A stretch of 64,000 nt of DNA from Epiperipatus broadwayi (Eukaryota > Onychophora > Udeonychophora > Euonychophora > Peripatidae), in contig JAQFVV010000457.1 in NCBI GenBank assembly GCA_028023455.1, positions 374,001-438,000 of the forward strand. The letters run 5' to 3'. The notes under the pieces are model-generated. The model searched no databases. It was not told where the DNA came from and saw only the letters and a program-made list of their open reading frames with translations. This document shows, in pieces, positions 22,052-35,110 of the stretch; the stretch's first letter is position 1; every line of letters begins with the position of its first letter. Made by a program: the position numbers and the translations under genes.

Positions 22052-23943
22052 TGTACCCGCCCGGTGTGCGTGAGCGCGCTCCCGCTCACTCAATAACGTC
22101 ACTATTACGAATCTGCTGTGTTCTTGCATCCGGGGGATTACATAATGTTCTGTGAAGATAATTTCAAACACATATACACGTACGCTTTATTTATTTTATA
22201 CGTAAATTCGGATTGAATCCAAGTAATAGGCGCCAGGAGAACTTTTATAAGAGTCCGCCACGTATGTGCATAAGCTCACTCAACTATATCACAAAACATG
22301 CCCGTGCATCACTCCAGTCGGAAGCAAGAAACGAACACAGCCAATATTACCCTTCAAATTACATCGTATCTGTGATCTTTCACTCACGATCAATTACTTA
22401 TTATACGAGGGCCCGCCCTATATCCCACAGAACAAATTAATCAAACTTAATTTAATCTAAGAGAGCATAACAAACATAAGCATAAATAAAATCAAATCCC
22501 AACACCAAAAATATCAAATGCATTCATTCATATACAAACAAATTTGATCGCTCTAGCACTCATTCCTATTATATAAATTTATGTTGAAATTCCAAGCAAT
22601 TAATAACAAAAAAATACTAGTTAAATAAATGTTTTATTTAATCTGTTTACTAACAATTAATGCAGGTATATGATCGGCAAGCCGAGATAATTTAAATATA
22701 GATTTCAAGGTGACTTCGCACATCTTTTAAAGAATGTTAATCTGTAGGCAAACTTATTTGGTTAGATTCTCGAATCGTTCATTAATGGTCAAGAGTAACT
22801 TTATCATTTTAGCTTAATGTTTTTTAATAGTTCTGGTTATTAAAGTTATTTTATTTTGGTGCATAAGTGAATACGACAATTTAAAGATAGCTACCTGTGG
22901 AACGTAGAAAGACTGTAATGGGATCCTGAGCGATGGTTTCTTCTTTAACGAAGCATTCCGGCAATTTGCAAGGTCTCAAAAGCGTGTGTGGTCCTTATGT
23001 GAAGTTTCTCCGGTGTTACGAGCATCCTATTGGCAATCAGCTGAGCTGGACGCGGAGGTCCGGCGGTCAAGCCGCGAATTTTATGTTCAGCAACGCATCT
23101 CCGTTAGATTTCAATAGTCTAATAATAATCAATAATAGTCTAAAAATAATAATAGTCTAATCATAATCATCCTTCAAAGCGCTGTCCGGCCTTTTTGATC
23201 TCTTCCTTCCCGCCCTCACACCTTGAATTTTTCTCACCCAATCACTCCCATGCACCTGTGAGTCCCTTCATCTTATAAGTCCATCGAGTGTCAACTTAAT
23301 TCCGTGATTTCTGGGATCGTTTACACCACCTTGGAATTTCACTCAATTTGACCATTTTTTCAGGTATTGTTTCGCTGGAGACAGAAGTCTGAGTTGTACA
23401 ATGGCAGTGTACACTTTTTCTCACCTCTGTTTCTAAATTTGGCTTATTTTATCTAGGCGTACCAGCACATATCCTGCCTATTGTTTCAATTTCTCTAATT
23501 TTACATTTACTAATTACCCCTATTTAAAATAATTTTAGATCGCTTGGAATTTCAGAACATATTGCAAATTAATTTATTCATTTTCCCCTTTTGTTCAAAA
23601 TGATTCAAATGATTTAATAAAAGTTAAACTTGCTTTCAATCATTCCTCTCTCTTTACTTAATTAAAAATGCAAAAAAAAACTACAACTAATGATTATAGA
23701 TTTATTCTTAACAAACAAACACAAAATAATAAAAAAAACTCTTTTACTTTTTTATTTCAATAAATATGACAGGTACTCTTATATAGCTGCAATCTGCTTT
23801 AGAAACGGCTGTTTCTCGTTTATTATTAAAGCAAGACCGCTTTTTAAAAGTTTTGTTCCTGTCATTTATTTCGTCAATTGATTATCGTTTAATATAACCT
23901 CATATGCCTGGGTTCAAATCCCATGTAACGCTATTCCATTACA
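22052..23943 (-). repeat. 5' LTR of element 1 (right copy)
   Basis: This 1892-bp copy should contain the element promoter, in minus sense starting at 23943. The start TGTAATGG and end GGGTACA form the usual short inverted terminal words. The perfect B-box word (GGGTTCAAATCCC) lies about 23910-23923, close to the 5' edge in element sense. Confidence 0.93.
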
Positions 23944-23947
23944 ATAT

Positions 23948-24320
23948 ATATATTAATTTAATTACTATATAATTAAGAAGGGTATTTATTCTTTAAATCA
24001 TATATAATACTCACATACTTAAAAACTAATTATTGTGTAAATATAATTTGATTACAATATATGAGATGATAGAGAAAAAGTATACACATTTAAAGCAAAA
24101 TACATCATTTTTTTAAAATTATAAGCATAGATGTAAATTATATTTAGTGAACATAAACATTATATAATATATAATTTTATAAGGTTTGAAAAATTGCCAA
24201 TGCTCTGTCTCACATGTGTGCATGTTATTGAAGATTCCTTAAAATAATGAGAGTGCATAATCTAAAAATGGCATTATTATATCAAATCATCAAATGTAAA
24301 TAATATTAATTTACTAATAC
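23948..24320. other. Intron sequence below exon F
   Basis: AT-rich. No further feature seen. Confidence 0.6.
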
Positions 24321-24441
24321 CTTTCAGAATACTATGAAATGAAAAAGCAATTATTGTGTATAATTCTGCTAGCATTTTTTGTCCTGCTTCAGACACCATG
24401 ACATTACTCATTAGGCACTGTTTTAAACAATCTAAAATAAT
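24321..24441 (-). CDS. Host gene exon F
   Basis: Exon of 121 bp with acceptor TTTTTTTCTATTTAG and donor GTATTA. It starts in phase 0 after exon E and leaves one base (G) that completes Glu with exon G. It encodes IILDCLKQCLMSNVMVSEAG followed by QKMLAELYTIIAFSFHSILK. The pattern of leucines and isoleucines suggests packed helices. The intron that follows is 13.7 kb and has been invaded by the RTE and LTR element 1. Confidence 0.8.
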
Positions 24442-24520
24442 CTAAATAGAAAAAAAGATCATTTAATCAAAATATTATAAATAAATGAAAATGAATAATA
24501 AACATAATGTCTCAACTCAC

Positions 24521-24672
24521 TTCAAAGATGTTCTGCTTGTTGATTTCATCATACTGCTGTTCCAACAAACATCGGAAGAATACTTTTAATGATACAGGCA
24601 TTAAAAGAATGAAATCACACATTTGAGTTATCATATCCTTTATAGTTTCAATAACAAATAAGGCATCATCGG
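24521..24672 (-). CDS. Host gene exon E
   Basis: Exon of 152 bp: acceptor TTTTTTTATTAG, donor GTGAGT (strong). Two bases (CC) complete an Ala codon with the G of exon D. Encodes DDALFVIETIKDMITQMCDF, then ILLMPVSLKVFFRCLLEQQY and DEINKQNIFE. The PVSLKVFFRCL segment is loosely like the (F)P.SLR....L helix of RasGAP-fold proteins. That is the only family hint in the gene, and it is weak. Confidence 0.8.
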
Positions 24673-24753
24673 CTAATAAAAAAAAAGAAATAAAAAGTTA
24701 AAAAAAATTAAATATAAAAAATAAAAATCTCTCCAACTAATTTTAACATCTAC

Positions 24754-24881
24754 CTGCATAAATGCTCTCACAGTTTATAGCACAACCACAAGGCAATTTT
24801 TTTATGGACTTTAATATTGAAGACGTTGTATAATGCTGAAGGTTATAACCTCTAATCTTTTGTATTGAAGGATCAATTGCT
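24754..24881 (-). CDS. Host gene exon D
   Basis: Exon of 128 bp: acceptor preceded by seven T then AG, donor GTAGAT. Begins by completing a Lys codon (AA from exon C plus A) and ends with one base into the Ala codon shared with exon E. Encodes AIDPSIQKIRGYNLQHYTTS, then SILKSIKKLPCGCAINCESI and YA. Contains a CxC and a nearby Cys, but there is no clear metal-site pattern. Confidence 0.8.
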
Positions 24882-26699
24882 CTAAAAAAATATAAAATAA
24901 TAAATTACATTACAAACAATAACAATAATAAATTCTATCATAGATTAAATAAAATATATAAATTGAATAATTCTTCGCAAAATACTCTCATCTGAGACTA
25001 AATATCTTAATCTTCACAGTCTCATATTAACATGTAAATTATTTGGTTAAGTTTTTATTATGAAATGATATTAAAAAAATACTTCGTACACAACATCATT
25101 TGATTCTTTAGCTTACTACAATATTGAATAAACAAGAGCAGTGCGATATTCAAGCATCATCTGCTCTGATTTATTCATTACTGCTGTAAACAGAAGAATT
25201 AAATGATATTGTGTTGGCATTATCATTTCTGGTCAAATTAAGATTACTAAATATAATTATAAACCTGGGATATGATTTACATAAGTAGAAAAAGCAAATT
25301 GACTTGAGTTCAAAATCTTAGAATTTTTTTTATCTTGATAGTAAAGAGAAGTTAAAAGTATTTGTCAGATGCTTAAATTCATAGTTTCCAGTTCTGAATC
25401 TTAAGTTTTTATTGTTAAAGGCAAAATGATCTGGAGATAGAGATTCCAATGCATTATCATATGATAATTACCTGATTAATCATGCTTATAGATGTCATTA
25501 GAGTGTAGACTTGCTCGTTTATTGAAAAACACTTATAAAATCTTTTATATTAATTCTAAAAAAAATGCTTAGCTCTGTAAGACAGTTTTTAAATAACATA
25601 ATGCCATGCAAAACTTTTACATTCCTCATTAAAAGAAAAGGAAAAAAAAAATTATTTATTTGCCAGATCAAGTGCTATTAATATGAATAGATAGTATAAT
25701 CAGGAATATCATAATATTTTTTAAAATTCTTTTATCTTCGAATTTCATTTTTAACCGCCTTTTTGCAACCAGAAGTAATCATATGAAGTAATTGTTTTTT
25801 TAAACACAGGATAATTTTATCTCTGAAATATAGATTTATCAATTTGAATATTACAGCAATTAGGAAAAATAAGTCTAAAAATTTAATTCTGTCATTTTTA
25901 ATAATAATCGCTTTAGATGTTTTCAATGCCATTTCATCCATTATAATGCAATTTAATAAAACATTTTATTAATAAAACTTGTATTAATATTAAATATTCA
26001 AATTATATTTATTTTTAATTTTCTTATGAATAGATAGATTAACTATAAAATCTATAAATGAAAAAAAAAAAAAAACAATATGAGTTTCTTGGAAATTTTT
26101 ATTATTCCCAAGTTCACCTAGATTAGATTATAAAAAAATGGATGAAGTAATTACTATGCCATTAAAACTTTTTAATTTTATAGTAAATATCTGTCTTAAA
26201 GCTGTATTTTGTAATAACATCCATGAGAAACAAAATAGCAGAAACCTATCTACTGATTCCAAAATGATAAATCACAATCATAATTTACTGACTAAAAAAG
26301 AAAAAATTAAAAAAATAACAAAGAATTGGGAATTACACTATTATTAATTGTTATATTTTGTAAAAAATATGTATATTGTTTAGTAACTGTATGGATATAA
26401 GCTATAAAGCTAGTTGATACTCCAGAAAAAAATAGTAATGGAAACTTAAAAATAGATAGAGATAGTAAGTTTTATAAACAATAAAAAAGATTGCAAATAG
26501 TTAACAGGAAACTTAGATGGAAAAAGATATTTAAGTTTCTAAAAGCAATGAAAAATAAAGAAAACTTTATTTTAGATAGATCAGTTTAAATTTAAAAGCA
26601 ACAAAGAAAGATTGCATGTAAATAAAATAAACTTAGATAGAGATGGCAGGTTAAAAGAAATGCACAAAAGATTGCTGAAAGATAAATAGTTATAAATTA
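24882..26699. other. Intron sequence (between exons C and D)
   Basis: AT-rich. The short frames at 25732-25941 and 26138-26347 lack codon bias, flanking splice signals in phase, and domain motifs. Confidence 0.5.
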
Positions 26700-27490
26700 T
26701 AATGCCGGATATGCTTAACAGATTTATTTAAATACAGAAAAAACTATTGCTATTTAAATTTAAACATTAAGCTATTTTTAATGAATCAAACAAAAGAAGA
26801 AATATCTAAAGCATTAATTACAAGGGAAAGGAATGTGAACGTATGCAAATTAAATGCCAGATAATAATCATTGTAGACACTTTAATCTAATGGATTGCTG
26901 CTACCCTATTGTTTTTCAACTAAGGATTTTTGCCATTACCATATTGGAATGTTACTAATGATATTAATGGATATGAAATGGGAGGAAAAAAAATATAAAT
27001 AGTGTGTGCTGAAAAGAGCAGGAACTTTTGTGTCAGTTTTGCTTTACTCAACATAATGCTGTTGTGGTTGCTGTTTTGGGAATTAACCTAGAGAAAAAAG
27101 CTGAGGGAAAAGGGTACTAACTTCCCTACATCAAGGGATAGGTTTCCCAGAGTCTATGCCTCTATAGATGAAAGACAGCCAGATAGGAAAACTTAATAGA
27201 CTGCACCGGTCTTATATTATTTGCATATGCCTGACAAGACCCAAGTAGGATTGTGCATAAAGGAACTGTGAGTATAAACTTCAGTTATTCACTTAGGTTC
27301 ACCACTAGTAGGATAGAAGTGCAACTTAGCCTGAGGTTATATTAGCATTGAGGATTTTGAACTTAAAATCAAGGAAACAACTGATTATATTAGTAAATTA
27401 AGCAATGCTGAAACCGGTACTGAGTTAAACTGGTTAACTATGTGTATATAATAATGTTTATATATTTGTAAATAAATATTGTCTAATCTT
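26700..27490. repeat. Unassigned interspersed repeat, moderate complexity
   Basis: The stretch is less AT-rich than its surroundings, with words such as GCTGAAACCGGTACTGAG (about 27407-27424). The core AAACCGGT also occurs in the SINE-like sequence at 42569-42576. It probably includes an old SINE or MITE, but ends and target duplication are not visible. Confidence 0.35.
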
Positions 27491-30400
27491 TATTAATGTT
27501 GCTTTCTTGTAGTTAATAAGTTTGTAATAATGGTTGACATTCAGCTTCTTAGTTGAATACATAACATTAATAATATCATGTTATTGTTAATTAATGCATA
27601 AAAATTTAAGGACCACTGAAGGATAAGCAAAGACAGAAATCTTTAATGGATTTTGTGTGTGTGCTTTTTTTTAAAATATTTTTTATAAATAAAAAAAATA
27701 TACTTACATACTAAATATGTGGGTGTGTGTGTGAAGGAGGAAGGGGGATCTAATAAGATTTGTAAAAATATAAAATTCAAATGAAAAGTATTCCAGATAC
27801 TTAAATGGCAAAAAACAATATTACACAAAGCAAAAATGGAAATTGACAATCCTCAAAATTACAACTTTTAAATGTGAAATAAAAAAGTTCTTTTTTTAGA
27901 ATTCCTTAGAAAATTAATGGTATAACTAGTGAAGGTTAACTCCTTATTAAAACAAATTATATTTAATAACCAAATGACATTCAATCCAAATATAATTTAC
28001 AACTGAAGAGCACACATTTAAATGTATTATTGACTACCATAGTATTATTTCAAGTTTGATCATTAACACTAAACTATATTTTCAGAAAGATCAATAATTT
28101 CTTACTTATCTATAATCATCACCTCTATATGTAGAGTGACTACTTAGTTATTTACAGAGAGCTACTAATTTCACAACTTTTAAGCAAGAGTTGAGATACT
28201 TTCAGTTCTCCTTAGAGATTGGGTAGAACTTACCTCAGACACTTGGCAGTTTCAAAATGTCACCCCCCCAAAAAAAAAACAAACAAACAAACAACCCAGT
28301 AGGTTTACTGTTGAGTATATAATAATTGTTTTGCAATCAAACAATTATGAGTTCGTCTTTTACTAAACATTCAAAGTTCAAAGGTCATGTATATATTTGT
28401 CAAACTTTATAATATTAAATTGTATATGAATTTGAGTAAAGTAATTTAAGTTGAAAAAAATCCAATAGTTATTGATTAAAAGTGATAATCTGATATAAAT
28501 TTCTAATCTATTAGCTAAACCAATCTATGAAAAATTTATAAATAATGCTTATGATAGTATAATATTCCTATCATTCAAAATCATGTTAAACAAATCTTTA
28601 AATTCAATCACATATTATTCAAATATGAATTGCTATTTAGATATCAATAGCATTTTATAACTCATTTCTGAAAAATAGCAGTCTTTAAACAAACAGTTCA
28701 AGAATCAACTAATCATTTCATTCTACCTAAAAACGATAAATGCATAAAAATGCAAAACTATCAAACATTTCCTTACATTCGTTATCTATAGTAGAACTAT
28801 AAACCAAATATTAACATTGTTAATATCAAAAAGTCTTGCCCATAAAACATTTTTCCTTTCAGTTTCCTATCTATTCTTCCACCCTATCTATTTCCAGTTC
28901 TTTTTCCTATTATCCATACATCTTTTTCTTAAGTTATTTAATATTTTAATTAGTTTAATAAAATTCAAACCATCTGCATCTATTGTATTTAATAATATTC
29001 CTATTAGAACAGTCTTACTTATATAGATATTTTAAAATTATCATTACAGCACCTTTTATAGGGCAAATATTTTTCACAGTTTTCCTTTCAAATATATTAA
29101 GATAGGTAATATGTAATTTCAAACTTACTATTGTTTTTGAGATGACATTTATAGCAAAGTAGCTTTTATACTCTCGATAACATTCCATAAAGAAAAACAT
29201 TGGATTGCTTTTAATATATAAGGCTAAAAACTTTCATATATATCTCAGGTACTTCTTTTGACATAAGTTATAATACTGTTGGAGTAGGATAATGAAATTC
29301 CAAAAATAAGTTGTCAAAAATAGTACCAGAGATATTCAGAGATACTTTACATAAAATAAAAACTCTATTCTTTTTTTTTTTTTTTATTGTAGTAAAAGCT
29401 AAGACAATAAAGATCTTCATGATTTTTGCCCCAGAAGCAAAGCATTTCTTACATTTTCAAATCAAACTGTGCTTACTAAAAATTTCATAATATTTTTTTT
29501 ATTTTCTATCATATACATTCATCAAAAATAAAACCATAAGTAGAAATGAAATCTCCTAAGGGAAAATGTTGAAACATTCTGCAATGATGTGACATTTTCT
29601 TTATCAGATCAATAATTTAACTCTTGATAAGAAAATGATCAGAGTAAACACATTCAATGGTATGGTTATACTAGATAAGTGATCTAAAAAACTTCACATG
29701 AAATACAATCTATTTAAATAAAAATAATTACTTTTTTAGATTATAACATCTTCCCAAAAAAATATTATATTTTAATTTTTTTTTTAAAAAAGAGATTGTG
29801 CTTGAAAAAATAAGTATTAGTGTAACTGAAAATCAATTTTATAATAATAAACTTCTTTTGTTTATTCATATATGCAAGATCATGGATAATAACTCACTAA
29901 TGAACATCAGTATTATAATTTCATTCTTAAAAGTTTCAAGAAAAGTCTTTATTCACATAATTAAATTTTGTTTTGGAATATACATTTTATTTTAAATTTT
30001 CATGAAGTAAGAAAAACTGAAAGCAAATGTTATAGTTGTTAAGTTATTCATTTCTTATTATTATTTAAACAAATTCTTACATGTTAAGTGCAACACTTTT
30101 TTAAAGATGAAAGATCTCTTTTTAACATAAAATTCAAGGTGATATATAGATAAATGATTCCAGCAAGTGTTAATGCTCTAAAGCAACAATAAAAAATATT
30201 TACTTTCTCAATATTCAAATTAATAAGCAATATATGATTATGCATGCTTGAAAAGAGATTTCCATATATGTTTATCGTGAATGCTATTGTATAGAATTAT
30301 AATTACTATATATTTATGTTAAATTAAAATTTAATCCATTACATATTATTGTTGAATCTAGAATGAATTGATTTAATTTCTGTAAGATTGTTCTGTTTAT

Positions 30401-30830
30401 TATATTTTAATTTAAAATAAAAATTCAAAATTTTATTTTAATTCAATCGATAAATTTTTTCTGTTTTCAAATCTGATCAAGATTAAACTAGGATTTTGAG
30501 TGGTCAGTAATTGGTGATAAACTGAGCTAGTGTACAAAACAGAAAATTATTTTTTGCTTGTAAACATTAGTATTTGACTACCTTTACTGGACAGAAAGAG
30601 AGGCATAAAAGCCTCTTAAAGCCCATCCATTTAATACTTTTGTCAGTTCTTTGAAGACTGCTATTAATATATATTCAAATGCACAGAATGCCAACAAACA
30701 GATAAAAATACTCACAAAATTACGCACATACACACAAACTATTATTAATATAAATAAAAAGATTTTAAATAATAACTTATTATATATAAAAAGACATTAA
30801 TGCAATTATTGTATTAAAGAAAGTGCTTAC
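27491..30830. other. Intron sequence (between exons C and D)
   Basis: AT-rich. Includes (GT)n near 27653-27663 and 27719-27732, and a C6A10 plus (CAAA)n tract at 28263-28294. No gene seen. Confidence 0.5.
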
Positions 30831-30883
30831 TTTAGAAGATAGGATTTCATTATTGCTGATAAATTCCCTGTTACAAAATCTTC
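30831..30883 (-). CDS. Host gene exon C
   Basis: Small 53-bp exon: acceptor TTAAATTATTGTAG, donor GTAAGC. Starts in phase 0 after exon B and ends with AA of a Lys codon completed by exon D. Encodes EDFVTGNLSAIMKSYLL. Both flanking introns are large (13 kb and 6 kb). Confidence 0.72.
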
Positions 30884-31267
30884 CTACAATAATTTAATAA
30901 AAAAAAATGTGATAAAATTTTCATTAAGGTAAAAAAAACATCTGATAATGATAGATAATATTATTAAAAAATCATTAATATAATAAAAAATAAAGCCAAA
31001 AAAACTATTCTACATAGACTATTTTTAAAAAAAATTTTAAAAAAGAAATAAAACTCTTTAAGAAAATGATTTTCTTGATCATGATTATATATTTTTTATA
31101 TTATTCTGTTCATCTGGGGACTAGTACTAGCATTCATCTCATTACAAAAATTCATCAGGAATCAGAAGCTGTATGAGCTAATAAACAGTTTAAAATTAAT
31201 TTTTATATTACAAAATGAAAAAAATCTCAATATTTCTTTAAAATTAGCTGCTGCTACTAATAATAAT

Positions 31268-31315
<48 letters not shown>

Positions 31316-34130
31316 CAAATTTTAAATACCAGATCAAATTGAAGATATTTTAGTAAATTGATCATTACTTTGTCAATAAAAACTTAGATTTTTTTTCTTA
31401 AGCTAAAAAAATATTTATATTTTCTTAAATGAAAAACTAAATCAAAGACAAGACCTTCCATGGCAATAAAGAGAATAGCTTTTTCATAACTTGTATAAAA
31501 ATTTTATGAAGTATATGTTCTATCTATGAATCTATGGATCTTAGGAGAGTTGTTATAATAAAAAATAAAACAAATGCTACAATTCTAATAGAAAATAAAC
31601 TAGCTATTTTTAGAAAATATGGCCATTTACAAAACTTGACTACAGTGGATAATTTAAATTAAATCAGATAGTATATTAAAATGTTTCCTGCTATGATGGA
31701 GATTTTTAGAAAAGATATAAAATACAATACCATTTAAGATCTTAAAATTCTTTTATAAAAATCCCAAACAAATAAAAAACTGATAAGTTAAAAGAAAAGT
31801 ATACCATGTAATTATTTCATTTGTTAAATAAATTATCTTAAGTTCATTAAAGGAATTTGAAACACAAACATTTTCAAAAAGAATAATGATTTAAACATAG
31901 TTATGTATCACAATATTTTTTTCATTAAAAATAAAATTAATAAACTTTGTTCAGTTTTATATTAATTTTTAAGCAATATACCAGCATATTCTACTAATGA
32001 TTAGGTTTAAATTCAGAAATTGTCTGCTTTATTATTGCAAATGTGTATTAATAAATAATTTAGAATTTTCAAATCATTTAATAATCTATTCAGTACATTA
32101 TGAAACACTAATATGTTGTAATGTTTCATTATAAAATTGATTTAGTTGAAGTTTTGTCTTATCATGCAATTGTTAAGAACCACGTCTATCATCTAATGAT
32201 GCACATTATGATGATGGAACTATTATATGCTTATAGAATTATGATTGTGAGCAGACTTTGGTACTAATTATGCATAATTCCTGAAATGATAAACATATCC
32301 AGTGTAGGAACATATTACAGGGTTGATATTTTATTTAAAACTATGTCTCACCATGAAAATAATGAACTTAACATCTACATTTGAATGTGCGGAATATTAA
32401 TGATTCAATTATTTTTTTGGTTTATTTTGCAGCATTTGAAAATATATGTGAATTTTCCAGCTTGATATTAACATTTTAATTTATTCATTCCTAAATTATT
32501 GTAATATATTGCTAAAATATCTATTTGTCTTATATTATTAATTTTCAAAAAAGTACAAAATTATTTTATTATATTACTATAACATATATATACTGAAACA
32601 GAAACTGTTTCACATGTAAAATGGCGGATGTATATGAAAGAAGTTGATCCTATTTTTTTTTTAAAAAAATAAAGCAAAAAGTTTAAAGTTAAAAGAAAAT
32701 CATTATTTTCTATAATTGAGAAAAAAAAGATAAACCAACATTATTGATTTTATAATTTTAAATTATGATATAAATACGTCTCTAAGTATTTACTTAAAGC
32801 TGGCATTTATTAAAATATTACATTTTTTATTTTTGAAACGATGTTGTCGTACAAAGTTTAATAATTGCTTGAGGCAAAGTTTTCAAATGGAAAAACATGG
32901 CTTAATCCTCATGATTCCTTATCTGTCCCGCTAAAAGTAGTGGCCCAATCCTTAAGAAGAGAAAAGCACTCGGGCTTAAATGAAAGCTGTATAACAAATC
33001 AGATATAGTGGGAGTGCTGCTGAATCAATCCAGAGATCAAGGTATAAATAGTTGAGTTTGAAGTTCAGAGGAGATTTTTAAAAAGATTTTAAAAGGAGAT
33101 AAAAAGTTAAGAAAAGTGAAAGAGTTAAAAGTTAAATTTTTTTATCTAAGTGTTGCTTAACTGTTTAGTTGACAACTGGTTTTGGTCAATATTTACAACC
33201 ACATTGCTAATGACGAAAAAAGAAAGTATTAATAAGGAAATCATAAAGATGGAAGGTTAATCGTAATAGCTTCCTCTCTTTGTCCATAGTCATGAATCTC
33301 CAAGACCTGCCTGAGTGAACATCATGGAAAGTAAATAATGCCATTCGACTCAAATAAACTGACCTCTTTTTGAAATGCAGTAGTAACCTGAAGTGAAGGA
33401 ACAAACGGATAAAATGAAGGTAACAATTTCATGAAATATTCAATACTTATATGTGTTTATAAAAAAAAAAAAAAAATGTCTTTCTTAAAAAAATTATGAA
33501 TAATTATAGCTATGTGAAAATACATTTTATTGGTGATAAATTATAAATATGTACATGTCTTAAATATCTATAATCAAAAGGTATTTTTAATAAGGTAAAT
33601 CATAAATGATTAACTTCTTATATGTAGATACATCTGAATTAGAATAAAATAAAAACGAATACTTATAACTATTTATACTGCTGATATACAAATAAGTATA
33701 CCTGGAAGAATTAGAAATGCTGAGCTATTACATATAACTATAACTAACTAAATTATAATAACATGTTTATAACCCAGATAAAATTAGAAAATATACAAAA
33801 TGAATGTATTTAGTAAATTTATACTATATTATGAATAAATTCAAACATTTAAATATGAATTAGTACGTCAATATAAGTTAATGGTTATATGCATATAATG
33901 AACCACATACTTAAATAAGTTGAAAGATTAAGAAAATCATTTTTCTTTAAATTTTTTTATTTATTATTTGAAAACTCTGAGAAAAGGAATATAAACACAG
34001 AATTAAAAACATGCTATATATACGAGTTGAAAAGTAAGAATATCAAAACAATGTGTCATGGTTAAATGTACAATGATATACCTGGAGTTATTGATGCGTA
34101 TAGGTTATATATGTCTTATGAAATTGGAAA
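30884..34130. other. Intron sequence (between exons B and C)
   Basis: AT-rich with a long (AAT)n microsatellite. A somewhat more complex stretch at 32930-33420 may be an old transposon; its minus-strand frame 33207-33404 has no recognised domain. Confidence 0.45.
31258..31315. repeat. (AAT)n microsatellite
   Basis: Nearly uninterrupted AAT/TAA trinucleotide repeat of about 58 bp. Confidence 0.9.
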
Positions 34131-34380
34131 TACCAAATAAATACATTTGCAAGATGAATTGATATCTGGACAGATGGAAATACATATACTTATATTTTAC
34201 CTGAATAACCAATGGATATAAATGTGAATTAATGACAAATCTGGATAAGAATATGTGAATACCAAATAAATGTATTTGCAAGATGAATTGATATCTGGAC
34301 AAATGGAAATACATACACTTATATTTTACCTGAATAGGATATAAATGTCAATTAATGACAAACCGGAATTGCTTATATCA
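34131..34380. repeat. Two-copy tandem repeat, 129-bp period
   Basis: TACCAAATAAATACATTTGC starts at 34131 and TACCAAATAAATGTATTTGC at 34260. Both continue through AAGATGAATTGATATCTGGA and TTATATTTTACCTGAATA. The period carries one open frame (34105-34314, minus) twice; this is a consequence of the repeat, not evidence of a gene. Confidence 0.85.
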
Positions 34381-34959
34381 CCTGTTTACCTACTTATGAT
34401 AAATCTAAAAATAATGAAGTACTATATGAATTACAAATGCTTACATGCATATTGATTGTGTATGAATAAAATAATAAGACTTATGTGTATAAATACACAT
34501 TCATACTTGACTGAATTATAGAAGATTCACAAATCTAGAATTGCTCATCTTACCTATTTATCTATTTAAAAAGGATATACGAATATGGAACGAATAGTTA
34601 AAAATATTCATGCAGTAATGGTAGATGTCTACTTGATAAAAGACCCTTTGAATTCTTCACCCAAGATAAATTAAAATGAGCCTTCATTTGAAATGAAAGA
34701 TGAACTTTATTGGAAGGACTTATCAATATCATTGTTAACAAAACTGTTATTTAAAATTAATTTTAGTTGTTCAGTTCCATTTTTTTTCATCACTTGTTAT
34801 TCATTGCACTTGTTCACAAGAATTTCATGCCTCCTGAGCTATGTCTGGCATAACTAGACCTAGTCAAGTCAGGTTGTAGTGAGATGGAACTCTAGTGGTG
34901 CAGGTTGGGAAACCAAACACAGAAATTTCTAGGTATTTCCAGTCTCTATGGTGCTACAT

Positions 34960-35110
34960 CCTCTGATGAGCAGGAAATATTGTTGTAGGGGGGGGATGGA
35001 CATCTGTATTGGGGAAAGCCAATTGATGGTTCCTTCCTACAATATGCTCATCAGAGAATTGTTACAACCGAGGTAATAAAGGGGTTGTATGGGGGTCCGG
35101 TTACAATATA
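34960..35110. repeat. Imperfect fold-back repeat, transposon-like
   Basis: TCTGATGAGCA..ATATTGT..TAGG (from 34972) is answered by CCTACAATATGCTCATCAGA (35036-35055) in inverse orientation, around a G-rich loop (GGGGGGGATGG). The surrounding stretch 34800-35100 is unusually GC-rich for this window, which suggests a MITE or SINE. Family unknown. Confidence 0.5.

Larger units (their letters stand above)
17419..23943 (-). mobile_element. LTR element 1: complete gag-only Ty3/gypsy-type retrotransposon
   Basis: The element is 6525 bp: two 1892-bp LTRs around a 2741-bp interior. Transcription sense is minus: the only large ORF (gag, 20151-21305), the primer-binding site next to the right LTR and the purine tract next to the left LTR all agree. 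LTR ends are TGTAAT...GGTACA in element sense, with one substitution at the outer left end. No protease, reverse transcriptase or integrase is present, so it must rely on enzymes from another element. About 14 differences over 1892 bp between LTRs indicate a recent insertion. It lies in the host gene's sense direction, about 380 bp below exon F. Confidence 0.9.

Noticed and set aside
24321-24881. Firm assignment of the host gene to the RasGAP family
   Set aside because: Only one short helix-like segment resembles that fold. The arginine-finger and other signature residues are not visible in these exons.
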